Positions 20,301-35,300 of a stretch of DNA of 64,000 bases are shown in pieces. Origin of the DNA: Rhynchopus sp. YZ270_cl-10 (taxonomy: Eukaryota; Euglenozoa; Diplonemea; Diplonemida; Diplonemidae); contig OZ037892.1 of assembly GCA_964035575.1 (NCBI GenBank), positions 868,001 to 932,000 on the forward strand, read 5' to 3'. Under the pieces are notes generated by a model that had not been told where the DNA came from, did not search any database, and saw only the letters and a list, made by a program, of their open reading frames with translations. Every line of letters starts with the position of its first letter. Positions within the stretch are counted from its first letter, which is position 1. Both the position numbers and the translations under genes were made by a program.

Positions 20301-23300
20301 CTAATTAGTTACTCCACTAATTAAATCGAGCAAAAATATGGTGAACTCAGCGGAGCCCGGTTTTAAAAGTGCCAAAAACGACCTTTTCGTTTTGACGCGT
20401 TGTGAGTTCCTCAAATGCAATTTTGAAGGGTAAAAAATTCGGGTTTTCTAAGCACATGCAGTGCTAAGTTAAAAAAAATCGCGAAAAAAAAATACAAAAA
20501 TTTTGTGTTGGAAGCTCGGAACCCAGAAACGTCCAATGGTGAAGTTTTTTTCTGGTTTCGTTGCACCCTGTATTTTTACTTAAAAATCAAGACAAAGTGA
20601 TTTTTACCTGGATTTTTGCCTGTATTTTACTAGGGATTTTCCCTTAGTAAAATACAGGGGAATTATCTAACACCTCGTCCCGAGTTTTTGTCCGAGAATG
20701 CGATTACTAATTAGTTACTCCACTAATTAAATCGAGCAAAAATATGGTGAACTCAGCGGAGCCCGGTTTTAAAAGTGCCAAAAACGACCTTTTCGTTTTG
20801 ACGCGTTGTGAGTTCCTCAAATGCAATTTTGAAGGGTAAAAAATTCGGGTTTTCTAAGCACATGCAGTGCTAAGTTAAAAAAAATCGCGAAAAAAAAATA
20901 CAAAAATTTTGTGTTGGAAGCTCGGAACCCAGAAACGTCCAATGGTGAAGTTTTTTTCTGGTTTCGTTGCACCCTGTATTTTTACTTAAAAATCAAGACA
21001 AAGTGATTTTTACCTGGATTTTTGCCTGTATTTTACTAGGGATTTTCCCTTAGTAAAATACAGGGGAATTATCTAACACCTCGTCCCGAGTTTTTGTCCG
21101 AGAATGCGATTACTAATTAGTTACTCCACTAATTAAATCGAGCAAAAATATGGTGAACTCAGCGGAGCCCGGTTTTAAAAGTGCCAAAAACGACCTTTTC
21201 GTTTTGACGCGTTGTGAGTTCCTCAAATGCAATTTTGAAGGGTAAAAAATTCGGGTTTTCTAAGCACATGCAGTGCTAAGTTAAAAAAAATCGCGAAAAA
21301 AAAATACAAAAATTTTGTGTTGGAAGCTCGGAACCCAGAAACGTCCAATGGTGAAGTTTTTTTCTGGTTTCGTTGCACCCTGTATTTTTACTTAAAAATC
21401 AAGACAAAGTGATTTTTACCTGGATTTTTGCCTGTATTTTACTAGGGATTTTCCCTTAGTAAAATACAGGGGAATTATCTAACACCTCGTCCCGAGTTTT
21501 TGTCCGAGAATGCGATTACTAATTAGTTACTCCACTAATTAAATCGAGCAAAAATATGGTGAACTCAGCGGAGCCCGGTTTTAAAAGTGCCAAAAACGAC
21601 CTTTTCGTTTTGACGCGTTGTGAGTTCCTCAAATGCAATTTTGAAGGGTAAAAAATTCGGGTTTTCTAAGCACATGCAGTGCTAAGTTAAAAAAAATCGC
21701 GAAAAAAAAATACAAAAATTTTGTGTTGGAAGCTCGGAACCCAGAAACGTCCAATGGTGAAGTTTTTTTCTGGTTTCGTTGCACCCTGTATTTTTACTTA
21801 AAAATCAAGACAAAGTGATTTTTACCTGGATTTTTGCCTGTATTTTACTAGGGATTTTCCCTTAGTAAAATACAGGGGAATTATCTAACACCTCGTCCCG
21901 AGTTTTTGTCCGAGAATGCGATTACTAATTAGTTACTCCACTAATTAAATCGAGCAAAAATATGGTGAACTCAGCGGAGCCCGGTTTTAAAAGTGCCAAA
22001 AACGACCTTTTCGTTTTGACGCGTTGTGAGTTCCTCAAATGCAATTTTGAAGGGTAAAAAATTCGGGTTTTCTAAGCACATGCAGTGCTAAGTTAAAAAA
22101 AATCGCGAAAAAAAAATACAAAAATTTTGTGTTGGAAGCTCGGAACCCAGAAACGTCCAATGGTGAAGTTTTTTTCTGGTTTCGTTGCACCCTGTATTTT
22201 TACTTAAAAATCAAGACAAAGTGATTTTTACCTGGATTTTTGCCTGTATTTTACTAGGGATTTTCCCTTAGTAAAATACAGGGGAATTATCTAACACCTC
22301 GTCCCGAGTTTTTGTCCGAGAATGCGATTACTAATTAGTTACTCCACTAATTAAATCGAGCAAAAATATGGTGAACTCAGCGGAGCCCGGTTTTAAAAGT
22401 GCCAAAAACGACCTTTTCGTTTTGACGCGTTGTGAGTTCCTCAAATGCAATTTTGAAGGGTAAAAAATTCGGGTTTTCTAAGCACATGCAGTGCTAAGTT
22501 AAAAAAAATCGCGAAAAAAAAATACAAAAATTTTGTGTTGGAAGCTCGGAACCCAGAAACGTCCAATGGTGAAGTTTTTTTCTGGTTTCGTTGCACCCTG
22601 TATTTTTACTTAAAAATCAAGACAAAGTGATTTTTACCTGGATTTTTGCCTGTATTTTACTAGGGATTTTCCCTTAGTAAAATACAGGGGAATTATCTAA
22701 CACCTCGTCCCGAGTTTTTGTCCGAGAATGCGATTACTAATTAGTTACTCCACTAATTAAATCGAGCAAAAATATGGTGAACTCAGCGGAGCCCGGTTTT
22801 AAAAGTGCCAAAAACGACCTTTTCGTTTTGACGCGTTGTGAGTTCCTCAAATGCAATTTTGAAGGGTAAAAAATTCGGGTTTTCTAAGCACATGCAGTGC
22901 TAAGTTAAAAAAAATCGCGAAAAAAAAATACAAAAATTTTGTGTTGGAAGCTCGGAACCCAGAAACGTCCAATGGTGAAGTTTTTTTCTGGTTTCGTTGC
23001 ACCCTGTATTTTTACTTAAAAATCAAGACAAAGTGATTTTTACCTGGATTTTTGCCTGTATTTTACTAGGGATTTTCCCTTAGTAAAATACAGGGGAATT
23101 ATCTAACACCTCGTCCCGAGTTTTTGTCCGAGAATGCGATTACTAATTAGTTACTCCACTAATTAAATCGAGCAAAAATATGGTGAACTCAGCGGAGCCC
23201 GGTTTTAAAAGTGCCAAAAACGACCTTTTCGTTTTGACGCGTTGTGAGTTCCTCAAATGCAATTTTGAAGGGTAAAAAATTCGGGTTTTCTAAGCACATG

Positions 23301-26300
23301 CAGTGCTAAGTTAAAAAAAATCGCGAAAAAAAAATACAAAAATTTTGTGTTGGAAGCTCGGAACCCAGAAACGTCCAATGGTGAAGTTTTTTTCTGGTTT
23401 CGTTGCACCCTGTATTTTTACTTAAAAATCAAGACAAAGTGATTTTTACCTGGATTTTTGCCTGTATTTTACTAGGGATTTTCCCTTAGTAAAATACAGG
23501 GGAATTATCTAACACCTCGTCCCGAGTTTTTGTCCGAGAATGCGATTACTAATTAGTTACTCCACTAATTAAATCGAGCAAAAATATGGTGAACTCAGCG
23601 GAGCCCGGTTTTAAAAGTGCCAAAAACGACCTTTTCGTTTTGACGCGTTGTGAGTTCCTCAAATGCAATTTTGAAGGGTAAAAAATTCGGGTTTTCTAAG
23701 CACATGCAGTGCTAAGTTAAAAAAAATCGCGAAAAAAAAATACAAAAATTTTGTGTTGGAAGCTCGGAACCCAGAAACGTCCAATGGTGAAGTTTTTTTC
23801 TGGTTTCGTTGCACCCTGTATTTTTACTTAAAAATCAAGACAAAGTGATTTTTACCTGGATTTTTGCCTGTATTTTACTAGGGATTTTCCCTTAGTAAAA
23901 TACAGGGGAATTATCTAACACCTCGTCCCGAGTTTTTGTCCGAGAATGCGATTACTAATTAGTTACTCCACTAATTAAATCGAGCAAAAATATGGTGAAC
24001 TCAGCGGAGCCCGGTTTTAAAAGTGCCAAAAACGACCTTTTCGTTTTGACGCGTTGTGAGTTCCTCAAATGCAATTTTGAAGGGTAAAAAATTCGGGTTT
24101 TCTAAGCACATGCAGTGCTAAGTTAAAAAAAATCGCGAAAAAAAAATACAAAAATTTTGTGTTGGAAGCTCGGAACCCAGAAACGTCCAATGGTGAAGTT
24201 TTTTTCTGGTTTCGTTGCACCCTGTATTTTTACTTAAAAATCAAGACAAAGTGATTTTTACCTGGATTTTTGCCTGTATTTTACTAGGGATTTTCCCTTA
24301 GTAAAATACAGGGGAATTATCTAACACCTCGTCCCGAGTTTTTGTCCGAGAATGCGATTACTAATTAGTTACTCCACTAATTAAATCGAGCAAAAATATG
24401 GTGAACTCAGCGGAGCCCGGTTTTAAAAGTGCCAAAAACGACCTTTTCGTTTTGACGCGTTGTGAGTTCCTCAAATGCAATTTTGAAGGGTAAAAAATTC
24501 GGGTTTTCTAAGCACATGCAGTGCTAAGTTAAAAAAAATCGCGAAAAAAAAATACAAAAATTTTGTGTTGGAAGCTCGGAACCCAGAAACGTCCAATGGT
24601 GAAGTTTTTTTCTGGTTTCGTTGCACCCTGTATTTTTACTTAAAAATCAAGACAAAGTGATTTTTACCTGGATTTTTGCCTGTATTTTACTAGGGATTTT
24701 CCCTTAGTAAAATACAGGGGAATTATCTAACACCTCGTCCCGAGTTTTTGTCCGAGAATGCGATTACTAATTAGTTACTCCACTAATTAAATCGAGCAAA
24801 AATATGGTGAACTCAGCGGAGCCCGGTTTTAAAAGTGCCAAAAACGACCTTTTCGTTTTGACGCGTTGTGAGTTCCTCAAATGCAATTTTGAAGGGTAAA
24901 AAATTCGGGTTTTCTAAGCACATGCAGTGCTAAGTTAAAAAAAATCGCGAAAAAAAAATACAAAAATTTTGTGTTGGAAGCTCGGAACCCAGAAACGTCC
25001 AATGGTGAAGTTTTTTTCTGGTTTCGTTGCACCCTGTATTTTTACTTAAAAATCAAGACAAAGTGATTTTTACCTGGATTTTTGCCTGTATTTTACTAGG
25101 GATTTTCCCTTAGTAAAATACAGGGGAATTATCTAACACCTCGTCCCGAGTTTTTGTCCGAGAATGCGATTACTAATTAGTTACTCCACTAATTAAATCG
25201 AGCAAAAATATGGTGAACTCAGCGGAGCCCGGTTTTAAAAGTGCCAAAAACGACCTTTTCGTTTTGACGCGTTGTGAGTTCCTCAAATGCAATTTTGAAG
25301 GGTAAAAAATTCGGGTTTTCTAAGCACATGCAGTGCTAAGTTAAAAAAAATCGCGAAAAAAAAATACAAAAATTTTGTGTTGGAAGCTCGGAACCCAGAA
25401 ACGTCCAATGGTGAAGTTTTTTTCTGGTTTCGTTGCACCCTGTATTTTTACTTAAAAATCAAGACAAAGTGATTTTTACCTGGATTTTTGCCTGTATTTT
25501 ACTAGGGATTTTCCCTTAGTAAAATACAGGGGAATTATCTAACACCTCGTCCCGAGTTTTTGTCCGAGAATGCGATTACTAATTAGTTACTCCACTAATT
25601 AAATCGAGCAAAAATATGGTGAACTCAGCGGAGCCCGGTTTTAAAAGTGCCAAAAACGACCTTTTCGTTTTGACGCGTTGTGAGTTCCTCAAATGCAATT
25701 TTGAAGGGTAAAAAATTCGGGTTTTCTAAGCACATGCAGTGCTAAGTTAAAAAAAATCGCGAAAAAAAAATACAAAAATTTTGTGTTGGAAGCTCGGAAC
25801 CCAGAAACGTCCAATGGTGAAGTTTTTTTCTGGTTTCGTTGCACCCTGTATTTTTACTTAAAAATCAAGACAAAGTGATTTTTACCTGGATTTTTGCCTG
25901 TATTTTACTAGGGATTTTCCCTTAGTAAAATACAGGGGAATTATCTAACACCTCGTCCCGAGTTTTTGTCCGAGAATGCGATTACTAATTAGTTACTCCA
26001 CTAATTAAATCGAGCAAAAATATGGTGAACTCAGCGGAGCCCGGTTTTAAAAGTGCCAAAAACGACCTTTTCGTTTTGACGCGTTGTGAGTTCCTCAAAT
26101 GCAATTTTGAAGGGTAAAAAATTCGGGTTTTCTAAGCACATGCAGTGCTAAGTTAAAAAAAATCGCGAAAAAAAAATACAAAAATTTTGTGTTGGAAGCT
26201 CGGAACCCAGAAACGTCCAATGGTGAAGTTTTTTTCTGGTTTCGTTGCACCCTGTATTTTTACTTAAAAATCAAGACAAAGTGATTTTTACCTGGATTTT

Positions 26301-29300
26301 TGCCTGTATTTTACTAGGGATTTTCCCTTAGTAAAATACAGGGGAATTATCTAACACCTCGTCCCGAGTTTTTGTCCGAGAATGCGATTACTAATTAGTT
26401 ACTCCACTAATTAAATCGAGCAAAAATATGGTGAACTCAGCGGAGCCCGGTTTTAAAAGTGCCAAAAACGACCTTTTCGTTTTGACGCGTTGTGAGTTCC
26501 TCAAATGCAATTTTGAAGGGTAAAAAATTCGGGTTTTCTAAGCACATGCAGTGCTAAGTTAAAAAAAATCGCGAAAAAAAAATACAAAAATTTTGTGTTG
26601 GAAGCTCGGAACCCAGAAACGTCCAATGGTGAAGTTTTTTTCTGGTTTCGTTGCACCCTGTATTTTTACTTAAAAATCAAGACAAAGTGATTTTTACCTG
26701 GATTTTTGCCTGTATTTTACTAGGGATTTTCCCTTAGTAAAATACAGGGGAATTATCTAACACCTCGTCCCGAGTTTTTGTCCGAGAATGCGATTACTAA
26801 TTAGTTACTCCACTAATTAAATCGAGCAAAAATATGGTGAACTCAGCGGAGCCCGGTTTTAAAAGTGCCAAAAACGACCTTTTCGTTTTGACGCGTTGTG
26901 AGTTCCTCAAATGCAATTTTGAAGGGTAAAAAATTCGGGTTTTCTAAGCACATGCAGTGCTAAGTTAAAAAAAATCGCGAAAAAAAAATACAAAAATTTT
27001 GTGTTGGAAGCTCGGAACCCAGAAACGTCCAATGGTGAAGTTTTTTTCTGGTTTCGTTGCACCCTGTATTTTTACTTAAAAATCAAGACAAAGTGATTTT
27101 TACCTGGATTTTTGCCTGTATTTTACTAGGGATTTTCCCTTAGTAAAATACAGGGGAATTATCTAACACCTCGTCCCGAGTTTTTGTCCGAGAATGCGAT
27201 TACTAATTAGTTACTCCACTAATTAAATCGAGCAAAAATATGGTGAACTCAGCGGAGCCCGGTTTTAAAAGTGCCAAAAACGACCTTTTCGTTTTGACGC
27301 GTTGTGAGTTCCTCAAATGCAATTTTGAAGGGTAAAAAATTCGGGTTTTCTAAGCACATGCAGTGCTAAGTTAAAAAAAATCGCGAAAAAAAAATACAAA
27401 AATTTTGTGTTGGAAGCTCGGAACCCAGAAACGTCCAATGGTGAAGTTTTTTTCTGGTTTCGTTGCACCCTGTATTTTTACTTAAAAATCAAGACAAAGT
27501 GATTTTTACCTGGATTTTTGCCTGTATTTTACTAGGGATTTTCCCTTAGTAAAATACAGGGGAATTATCTAACACCTCGTCCCGAGTTTTTGTCCGAGAA
27601 TGCGATTACTAATTAGTTACTCCACTAATTAAATCGAGCAAAAATATGGTGAACTCAGCGGAGCCCGGTTTTAAAAGTGCCAAAAACGACCTTTTCGTTT
27701 TGACGCGTTGTGAGTTCCTCAAATGCAATTTTGAAGGGTAAAAAATTCGGGTTTTCTAAGCACATGCAGTGCTAAGTTAAAAAAAATCGCGAAAAAAAAA
27801 TACAAAAATTTTGTGTTGGAAGCTCGGAACCCAGAAACGTCCAATGGTGAAGTTTTTTTCTGGTTTCGTTGCACCCTGTATTTTTACTTAAAAATCAAGA
27901 CAAAGTGATTTTTACCTGGATTTTTGCCTGTATTTTACTAGGGATTTTCCCTTAGTAAAATACAGGGGAATTATCTAACACCTCGTCCCGAGTTTTTGTC
28001 CGAGAATGCGATTACTAATTAGTTACTCCACTAATTAAATCGAGCAAAAATATGGTGAACTCAGCGGAGCCCGGTTTTAAAAGTGCCAAAAACGACCTTT
28101 TCGTTTTGACGCGTTGTGAGTTCCTCAAATGCAATTTTGAAGGGTAAAAAATTCGGGTTTTCTAAGCACATGCAGTGCTAAGTTAAAAAAAATCGCGAAA
28201 AAAAAATACAAAAATTTTGTGTTGGAAGCTCGGAACCCAGAAACGTCCAATGGTGAAGTTTTTTTCTGGTTTCGTTGCACCCTGTATTTTTACTTAAAAA
28301 TCAAGACAAAGTGATTTTTACCTGGATTTTTGCCTGTATTTTACTAGGGATTTTCCCTTAGTAAAATACAGGGGAATTATCTAACACCTCGTCCCGAGTT
28401 TTTGTCCGAGAATGCGATTACTAATTAGTTACTCCACTAATTAAATCGAGCAAAAATATGGTGAACTCAGCGGAGCCCGGTTTTAAAAGTGCCAAAAACG
28501 ACCTTTTCGTTTTGACGCGTTGTGAGTTCCTCAAATGCAATTTTGAAGGGTAAAAAATTCGGGTTTTCTAAGCACATGCAGTGCTAAGTTAAAAAAAATC
28601 GCGAAAAAAAAATACAAAAATTTTGTGTTGGAAGCTCGGAACCCAGAAACGTCCAATGGTGAAGTTTTTTTCTGGTTTCGTTGCACCCTGTATTTTTACT
28701 TAAAAATCAAGACAAAGTGATTTTTACCTGGATTTTTGCCTGTATTTTACTAGGGATTTTCCCTTAGTAAAATACAGGGGAATTATCTAACACCTCGTCC
28801 CGAGTTTTTGTCCGAGAATGCGATTACTAATTAGTTACTCCACTAATTAAATCGAGCAAAAATATGGTGAACTCAGCGGAGCCCGGTTTTAAAAGTGCCA
28901 AAAACGACCTTTTCGTTTTGACGCGTTGTGAGTTCCTCAAATGCAATTTTGAAGGGTAAAAAATTCGGGTTTTCTAAGCACATGCAGTGCTAAGTTAAAA
29001 AAAATCGCGAAAAAAAAATACAAAAATTTTGTGTTGGAAGCTCGGAACCCAGAAACGTCCAATGGTGAAGTTTTTTTCTGGTTTCGTTGCACCCTGTATT
29101 TTTACTTAAAAATCAAGACAAAGTGATTTTTACCTGGATTTTTGCCTGTATTTTACTAGGGATTTTCCCTTAGTAAAATACAGGGGAATTATCTAACACC
29201 TCGTCCCGAGTTTTTGTCCGAGAATGCGATTACTAATTAGTTACTCCACTAATTAAATCGAGCAAAAATATGGTGAACTCAGCGGAGCCCGGTTTTAAAA

Positions 29301-32300
29301 GTGCCAAAAACGACCTTTTCGTTTTGACGCGTTGTGAGTTCCTCAAATGCAATTTTGAAGGGTAAAAAATTCGGGTTTTCTAAGCACATGCAGTGCTAAG
29401 TTAAAAAAAATCGCGAAAAAAAAATACAAAAATTTTGTGTTGGAAGCTCGGAACCCAGAAACGTCCAATGGTGAAGTTTTTTTCTGGTTTCGTTGCACCC
29501 TGTATTTTTACTTAAAAATCAAGACAAAGTGATTTTTACCTGGATTTTTGCCTGTATTTTACTAGGGATTTTCCCTTAGTAAAATACAGGGGAATTATCT
29601 AACACCTCGTCCCGAGTTTTTGTCCGAGAATGCGATTACTAATTAGTTACTCCACTAATTAAATCGAGCAAAAATATGGTGAACTCAGCGGAGCCCGGTT
29701 TTAAAAGTGCCAAAAACGACCTTTTCGTTTTGACGCGTTGTGAGTTCCTCAAATGCAATTTTGAAGGGTAAAAAATTCGGGTTTTCTAAGCACATGCAGT
29801 GCTAAGTTAAAAAAAATCGCGAAAAAAAAATACAAAAATTTTGTGTTGGAAGCTCGGAACCCAGAAACGTCCAATGGTGAAGTTTTTTTCTGGTTTCGTT
29901 GCACCCTGTATTTTTACTTAAAAATCAAGACAAAGTGATTTTTACCTGGATTTTTGCCTGTATTTTACTAGGGATTTTCCCTTAGTAAAATACAGGGGAA
30001 TTATCTAACACCTCGTCCCGAGTTTTTGTCCGAGAATGCGATTACTAATTAGTTACTCCACTAATTAAATCGAGCAAAAATATGGTGAACTCAGCGGAGC
30101 CCGGTTTTAAAAGTGCCAAAAACGACCTTTTCGTTTTGACGCGTTGTGAGTTCCTCAAATGCAATTTTGAAGGGTAAAAAATTCGGGTTTTCTAAGCACA
30201 TGCAGTGCTAAGTTAAAAAAAATCGCGAAAAAAAAATACAAAAATTTTGTGTTGGAAGCTCGGAACCCAGAAACGTCCAATGGTGAAGTTTTTTTCTGGT
30301 TTCGTTGCACCCTGTATTTTTACTTAAAAATCAAGACAAAGTGATTTTTACCTGGATTTTTGCCTGTATTTTACTAGGGATTTTCCCTTAGTAAAATACA
30401 GGGGAATTATCTAACACCTCGTCCCGAGTTTTTGTCCGAGAATGCGATTACTAATTAGTTACTCCACTAATTAAATCGAGCAAAAATATGGTGAACTCAG
30501 CGGAGCCCGGTTTTAAAAGTGCCAAAAACGACCTTTTCGTTTTGACGCGTTGTGAGTTCCTCAAATGCAATTTTGAAGGGTAAAAAATTCGGGTTTTCTA
30601 AGCACATGCAGTGCTAAGTTAAAAAAAATCGCGAAAAAAAAATACAAAAATTTTGTGTTGGAAGCTCGGAACCCAGAAACGTCCAATGGTGAAGTTTTTT
30701 TCTGGTTTCGTTGCACCCTGTATTTTTACTTAAAAATCAAGACAAAGTGATTTTTACCTGGATTTTTGCCTGTATTTTACTAGGGATTTTCCCTTAGTAA
30801 AATACAGGGGAATTATCTAACACCTCGTCCCGAGTTTTTGTCCGAGAATGCGATTACTAATTAGTTACTCCACTAATTAAATCGAGCAAAAATATGGTGA
30901 ACTCAGCGGAGCCCGGTTTTAAAAGTGCCAAAAACGACCTTTTCGTTTTGACGCGTTGTGAGTTCCTCAAATGCAATTTTGAAGGGTAAAAAATTCGGGT
31001 TTTCTAAGCACATGCAGTGCTAAGTTAAAAAAAATCGCGAAAAAAAAATACAAAAATTTTGTGTTGGAAGCTCGGAACCCAGAAACGTCCAATGGTGAAG
31101 TTTTTTTCTGGTTTCGTTGCACCCTGTATTTTTACTTAAAAATCAAGACAAAGTGATTTTTACCTGGATTTTTGCCTGTATTTTACTAGGGATTTTCCCT
31201 TAGTAAAATACAGGGGAATTATCTAACACCTCGTCCCGAGTTTTTGTCCGAGAATGCGATTACTAATTAGTTACTCCACTAATTAAATCGAGCAAAAATA
31301 TGGTGAACTCAGCGGAGCCCGGTTTTAAAAGTGCCAAAAACGACCTTTTCGTTTTGACGCGTTGTGAGTTCCTCAAATGCAATTTTGAAGGGTAAAAAAT
31401 TCGGGTTTTCTAAGCACATGCAGTGCTAAGTTAAAAAAAATCGCGAAAAAAAAATACAAAAATTTTGTGTTGGAAGCTCGGAACCCAGAAACGTCCAATG
31501 GTGAAGTTTTTTTCTGGTTTCGTTGCACCCTGTATTTTTACTTAAAAATCAAGACAAAGTGATTTTTACCTGGATTTTTGCCTGTATTTTACTAGGGATT
31601 TTCCCTTAGTAAAATACAGGGGAATTATCTAACACCTCGTCCCGAGTTTTTGTCCGAGAATGCGATTACTAATTAGTTACTCCACTAATTAAATCGAGCA
31701 AAAATATGGTGAACTCAGCGGAGCCCGGTTTTAAAAGTGCCAAAAACGACCTTTTCGTTTTGACGCGTTGTGAGTTCCTCAAATGCAATTTTGAAGGGTA
31801 AAAAATTCGGGTTTTCTAAGCACATGCAGTGCTAAGTTAAAAAAAATCGCGAAAAAAAAATACAAAAATTTTGTGTTGGAAGCTCGGAACCCAGAAACGT
31901 CCAATGGTGAAGTTTTTTTCTGGTTTCGTTGCACCCTGTATTTTTACTTAAAAATCAAGACAAAGTGATTTTTACCTGGATTTTTGCCTGTATTTTACTA
32001 GGGATTTTCCCTTAGTAAAATACAGGGGAATTATCTAACACCTCGTCCCGAGTTTTTGTCCGAGAATGCGATTACTAATTAGTTACTCCACTAATTAAAT
32101 CGAGCAAAAATATGGTGAACTCAGCGGAGCCCGGTTTTAAAAGTGCCAAAAACGACCTTTTCGTTTTGACGCGTTGTGAGTTCCTCAAATGCAATTTTGA
32201 AGGGTAAAAAATTCGGGTTTTCTAAGCACATGCAGTGCTAAGTTAAAAAAAATCGCGAAAAAAAAATACAAAAATTTTGTGTTGGAAGCTCGGAACCCAG

Positions 32301-35300
32301 AAACGTCCAATGGTGAAGTTTTTTTCTGGTTTCGTTGCACCCTGTATTTTTACTTAAAAATCAAGACAAAGTGATTTTTACCTGGATTTTTGCCTGTATT
32401 TTACTAGGGATTTTCCCTTAGTAAAATACAGGGGAATTATCTAACACCTCGTCCCGAGTTTTTGTCCGAGAATGCGATTACTAATTAGTTACTCCACTAA
32501 TTAAATCGAGCAAAAATATGGTGAACTCAGCGGAGCCCGGTTTTAAAAGTGCCAAAAACGACCTTTTCGTTTTGACGCGTTGTGAGTTCCTCAAATGCAA
32601 TTTTGAAGGGTAAAAAATTCGGGTTTTCTAAGCACATGCAGTGCTAAGTTAAAAAAAATCGCGAAAAAAAAATACAAAAATTTTGTGTTGGAAGCTCGGA
32701 ACCCAGAAACGTCCAATGGTGAAGTTTTTTTCTGGTTTCGTTGCACCCTGTATTTTTACTTAAAAATCAAGACAAAGTGATTTTTACCTGGATTTTTGCC
32801 TGTATTTTACTAGGGATTTTCCCTTAGTAAAATACAGGGGAATTATCTAACACCTCGTCCCGAGTTTTTGTCCGAGAATGCGATTACTAATTAGTTACTC
32901 CACTAATTAAATCGAGCAAAAATATGGTGAACTCAGCGGAGCCCGGTTTTAAAAGTGCCAAAAACGACCTTTTCGTTTTGACGCGTTGTGAGTTCCTCAA
33001 ATGCAATTTTGAAGGGTAAAAAATTCGGGTTTTCTAAGCACATGCAGTGCTAAGTTAAAAAAAATCGCGAAAAAAAAATACAAAAATTTTGTGTTGGAAG
33101 CTCGGAACCCAGAAACGTCCAATGGTGAAGTTTTTTTCTGGTTTCGTTGCACCCTGTATTTTTACTTAAAAATCAAGACAAAGTGATTTTTACCTGGATT
33201 TTTGCCTGTATTTTACTAGGGATTTTCCCTTAGTAAAATACAGGGGAATTATCTAACACCTCGTCCCGAGTTTTTGTCCGAGAATGCGATTACTAATTAG
33301 TTACTCCACTAATTAAATCGAGCAAAAATATGGTGAACTCAGCGGAGCCCGGTTTTAAAAGTGCCAAAAACGACCTTTTCGTTTTGACGCGTTGTGAGTT
33401 CCTCAAATGCAATTTTGAAGGGTAAAAAATTCGGGTTTTCTAAGCACATGCAGTGCTAAGTTAAAAAAAATCGCGAAAAAAAAATACAAAAATTTTGTGT
33501 TGGAAGCTCGGAACCCAGAAACGTCCAATGGTGAAGTTTTTTTCTGGTTTCGTTGCACCCTGTATTTTTACTTAAAAATCAAGACAAAGTGATTTTTACC
33601 TGGATTTTTGCCTGTATTTTACTAGGGATTTTCCCTTAGTAAAATACAGGGGAATTATCTAACACCTCGTCCCGAGTTTTTGTCCGAGAATGCGATTACT
33701 AATTAGTTACTCCACTAATTAAATCGAGCAAAAATATGGTGAACTCAGCGGAGCCCGGTTTTAAAAGTGCCAAAAACGACCTTTTCGTTTTGACGCGTTG
33801 TGAGTTCCTCAAATGCAATTTTGAAGGGTAAAAAATTCGGGTTTTCTAAGCACATGCAGTGCTAAGTTAAAAAAAATCGCGAAAAAAAAATACAAAAATT
33901 TTGTGTTGGAAGCTCGGAACCCAGAAACGTCCAATGGTGAAGTTTTTTTCTGGTTTCGTTGCACCCTGTATTTTTACTTAAAAATCAAGACAAAGTGATT
34001 TTTACCTGGATTTTTGCCTGTATTTTACTAGGGATTTTCCCTTAGTAAAATACAGGGGAATTATCTAACACCTCGTCCCGAGTTTTTGTCCGAGAATGCG
34101 ATTACTAATTAGTTACTCCACTAATTAAATCGAGCAAAAATATGGTGAACTCAGCGGAGCCCGGTTTTAAAAGTGCCAAAAACGACCTTTTCGTTTTGAC
34201 GCGTTGTGAGTTCCTCAAATGCAATTTTGAAGGGTAAAAAATTCGGGTTTTCTAAGCACATGCAGTGCTAAGTTAAAAAAAATCGCGAAAAAAAAATACA
34301 AAAATTTTGTGTTGGAAGCTCGGAACCCAGAAACGTCCAATGGTGAAGTTTTTTTCTGGTTTCGTTGCACCCTGTATTTTTACTTAAAAATCAAGACAAA
34401 GTGATTTTTACCTGGATTTTTGCCTGTATTTTACTAGGGATTTTCCCTTAGTAAAATACAGGGGAATTATCTAACACCTCGTCCCGAGTTTTTGTCCGAG
34501 AATGCGATTACTAATTAGTTACTCCACTAATTAAATCGAGCAAAAATATGGTGAACTCAGCGGAGCCCGGTTTTAAAAGTGCCAAAAACGACCTTTTCGT
34601 TTTGACGCGTTGTGAGTTCCTCAAATGCAATTTTGAAGGGTAAAAAATTCGGGTTTTCTAAGCACATGCAGTGCTAAGTTAAAAAAAATCGCGAAAAAAA
34701 AATACAAAAATTTTGTGTTGGAAGCTCGGAACCCAGAAACGTCCAATGGTGAAGTTTTTTTCTGGTTTCGTTGCACCCTGTATTTTTACTTAAAAATCAA
34801 GACAAAGTGATTTTTACCTGGATTTTTGCCTGTATTTTACTAGGGATTTTCCCTTAGTAAAATACAGGGGAATTATCTAACACCTCGTCCCGAGTTTTTG
34901 TCCGAGAATGCGATTACTAATTAGTTACTCCACTAATTAAATCGAGCAAAAATATGGTGAACTCAGCGGAGCCCGGTTTTAAAAGTGCCAAAAACGACCT
35001 TTTCGTTTTGACGCGTTGTGAGTTCCTCAAATGCAATTTTGAAGGGTAAAAAATTCGGGTTTTCTAAGCACATGCAGTGCTAAGTTAAAAAAAATCGCGA
35101 AAAAAAAATACAAAAATTTTGTGTTGGAAGCTCGGAACCCAGAAACGTCCAATGGTGAAGTTTTTTTCTGGTTTCGTTGCACCCTGTATTTTTACTTAAA
35201 AATCAAGACAAAGTGATTTTTACCTGGATTTTTGCCTGTATTTTACTAGGGATTTTCCCTTAGTAAAATACAGGGGAATTATCTAACACCTCGTCCCGAG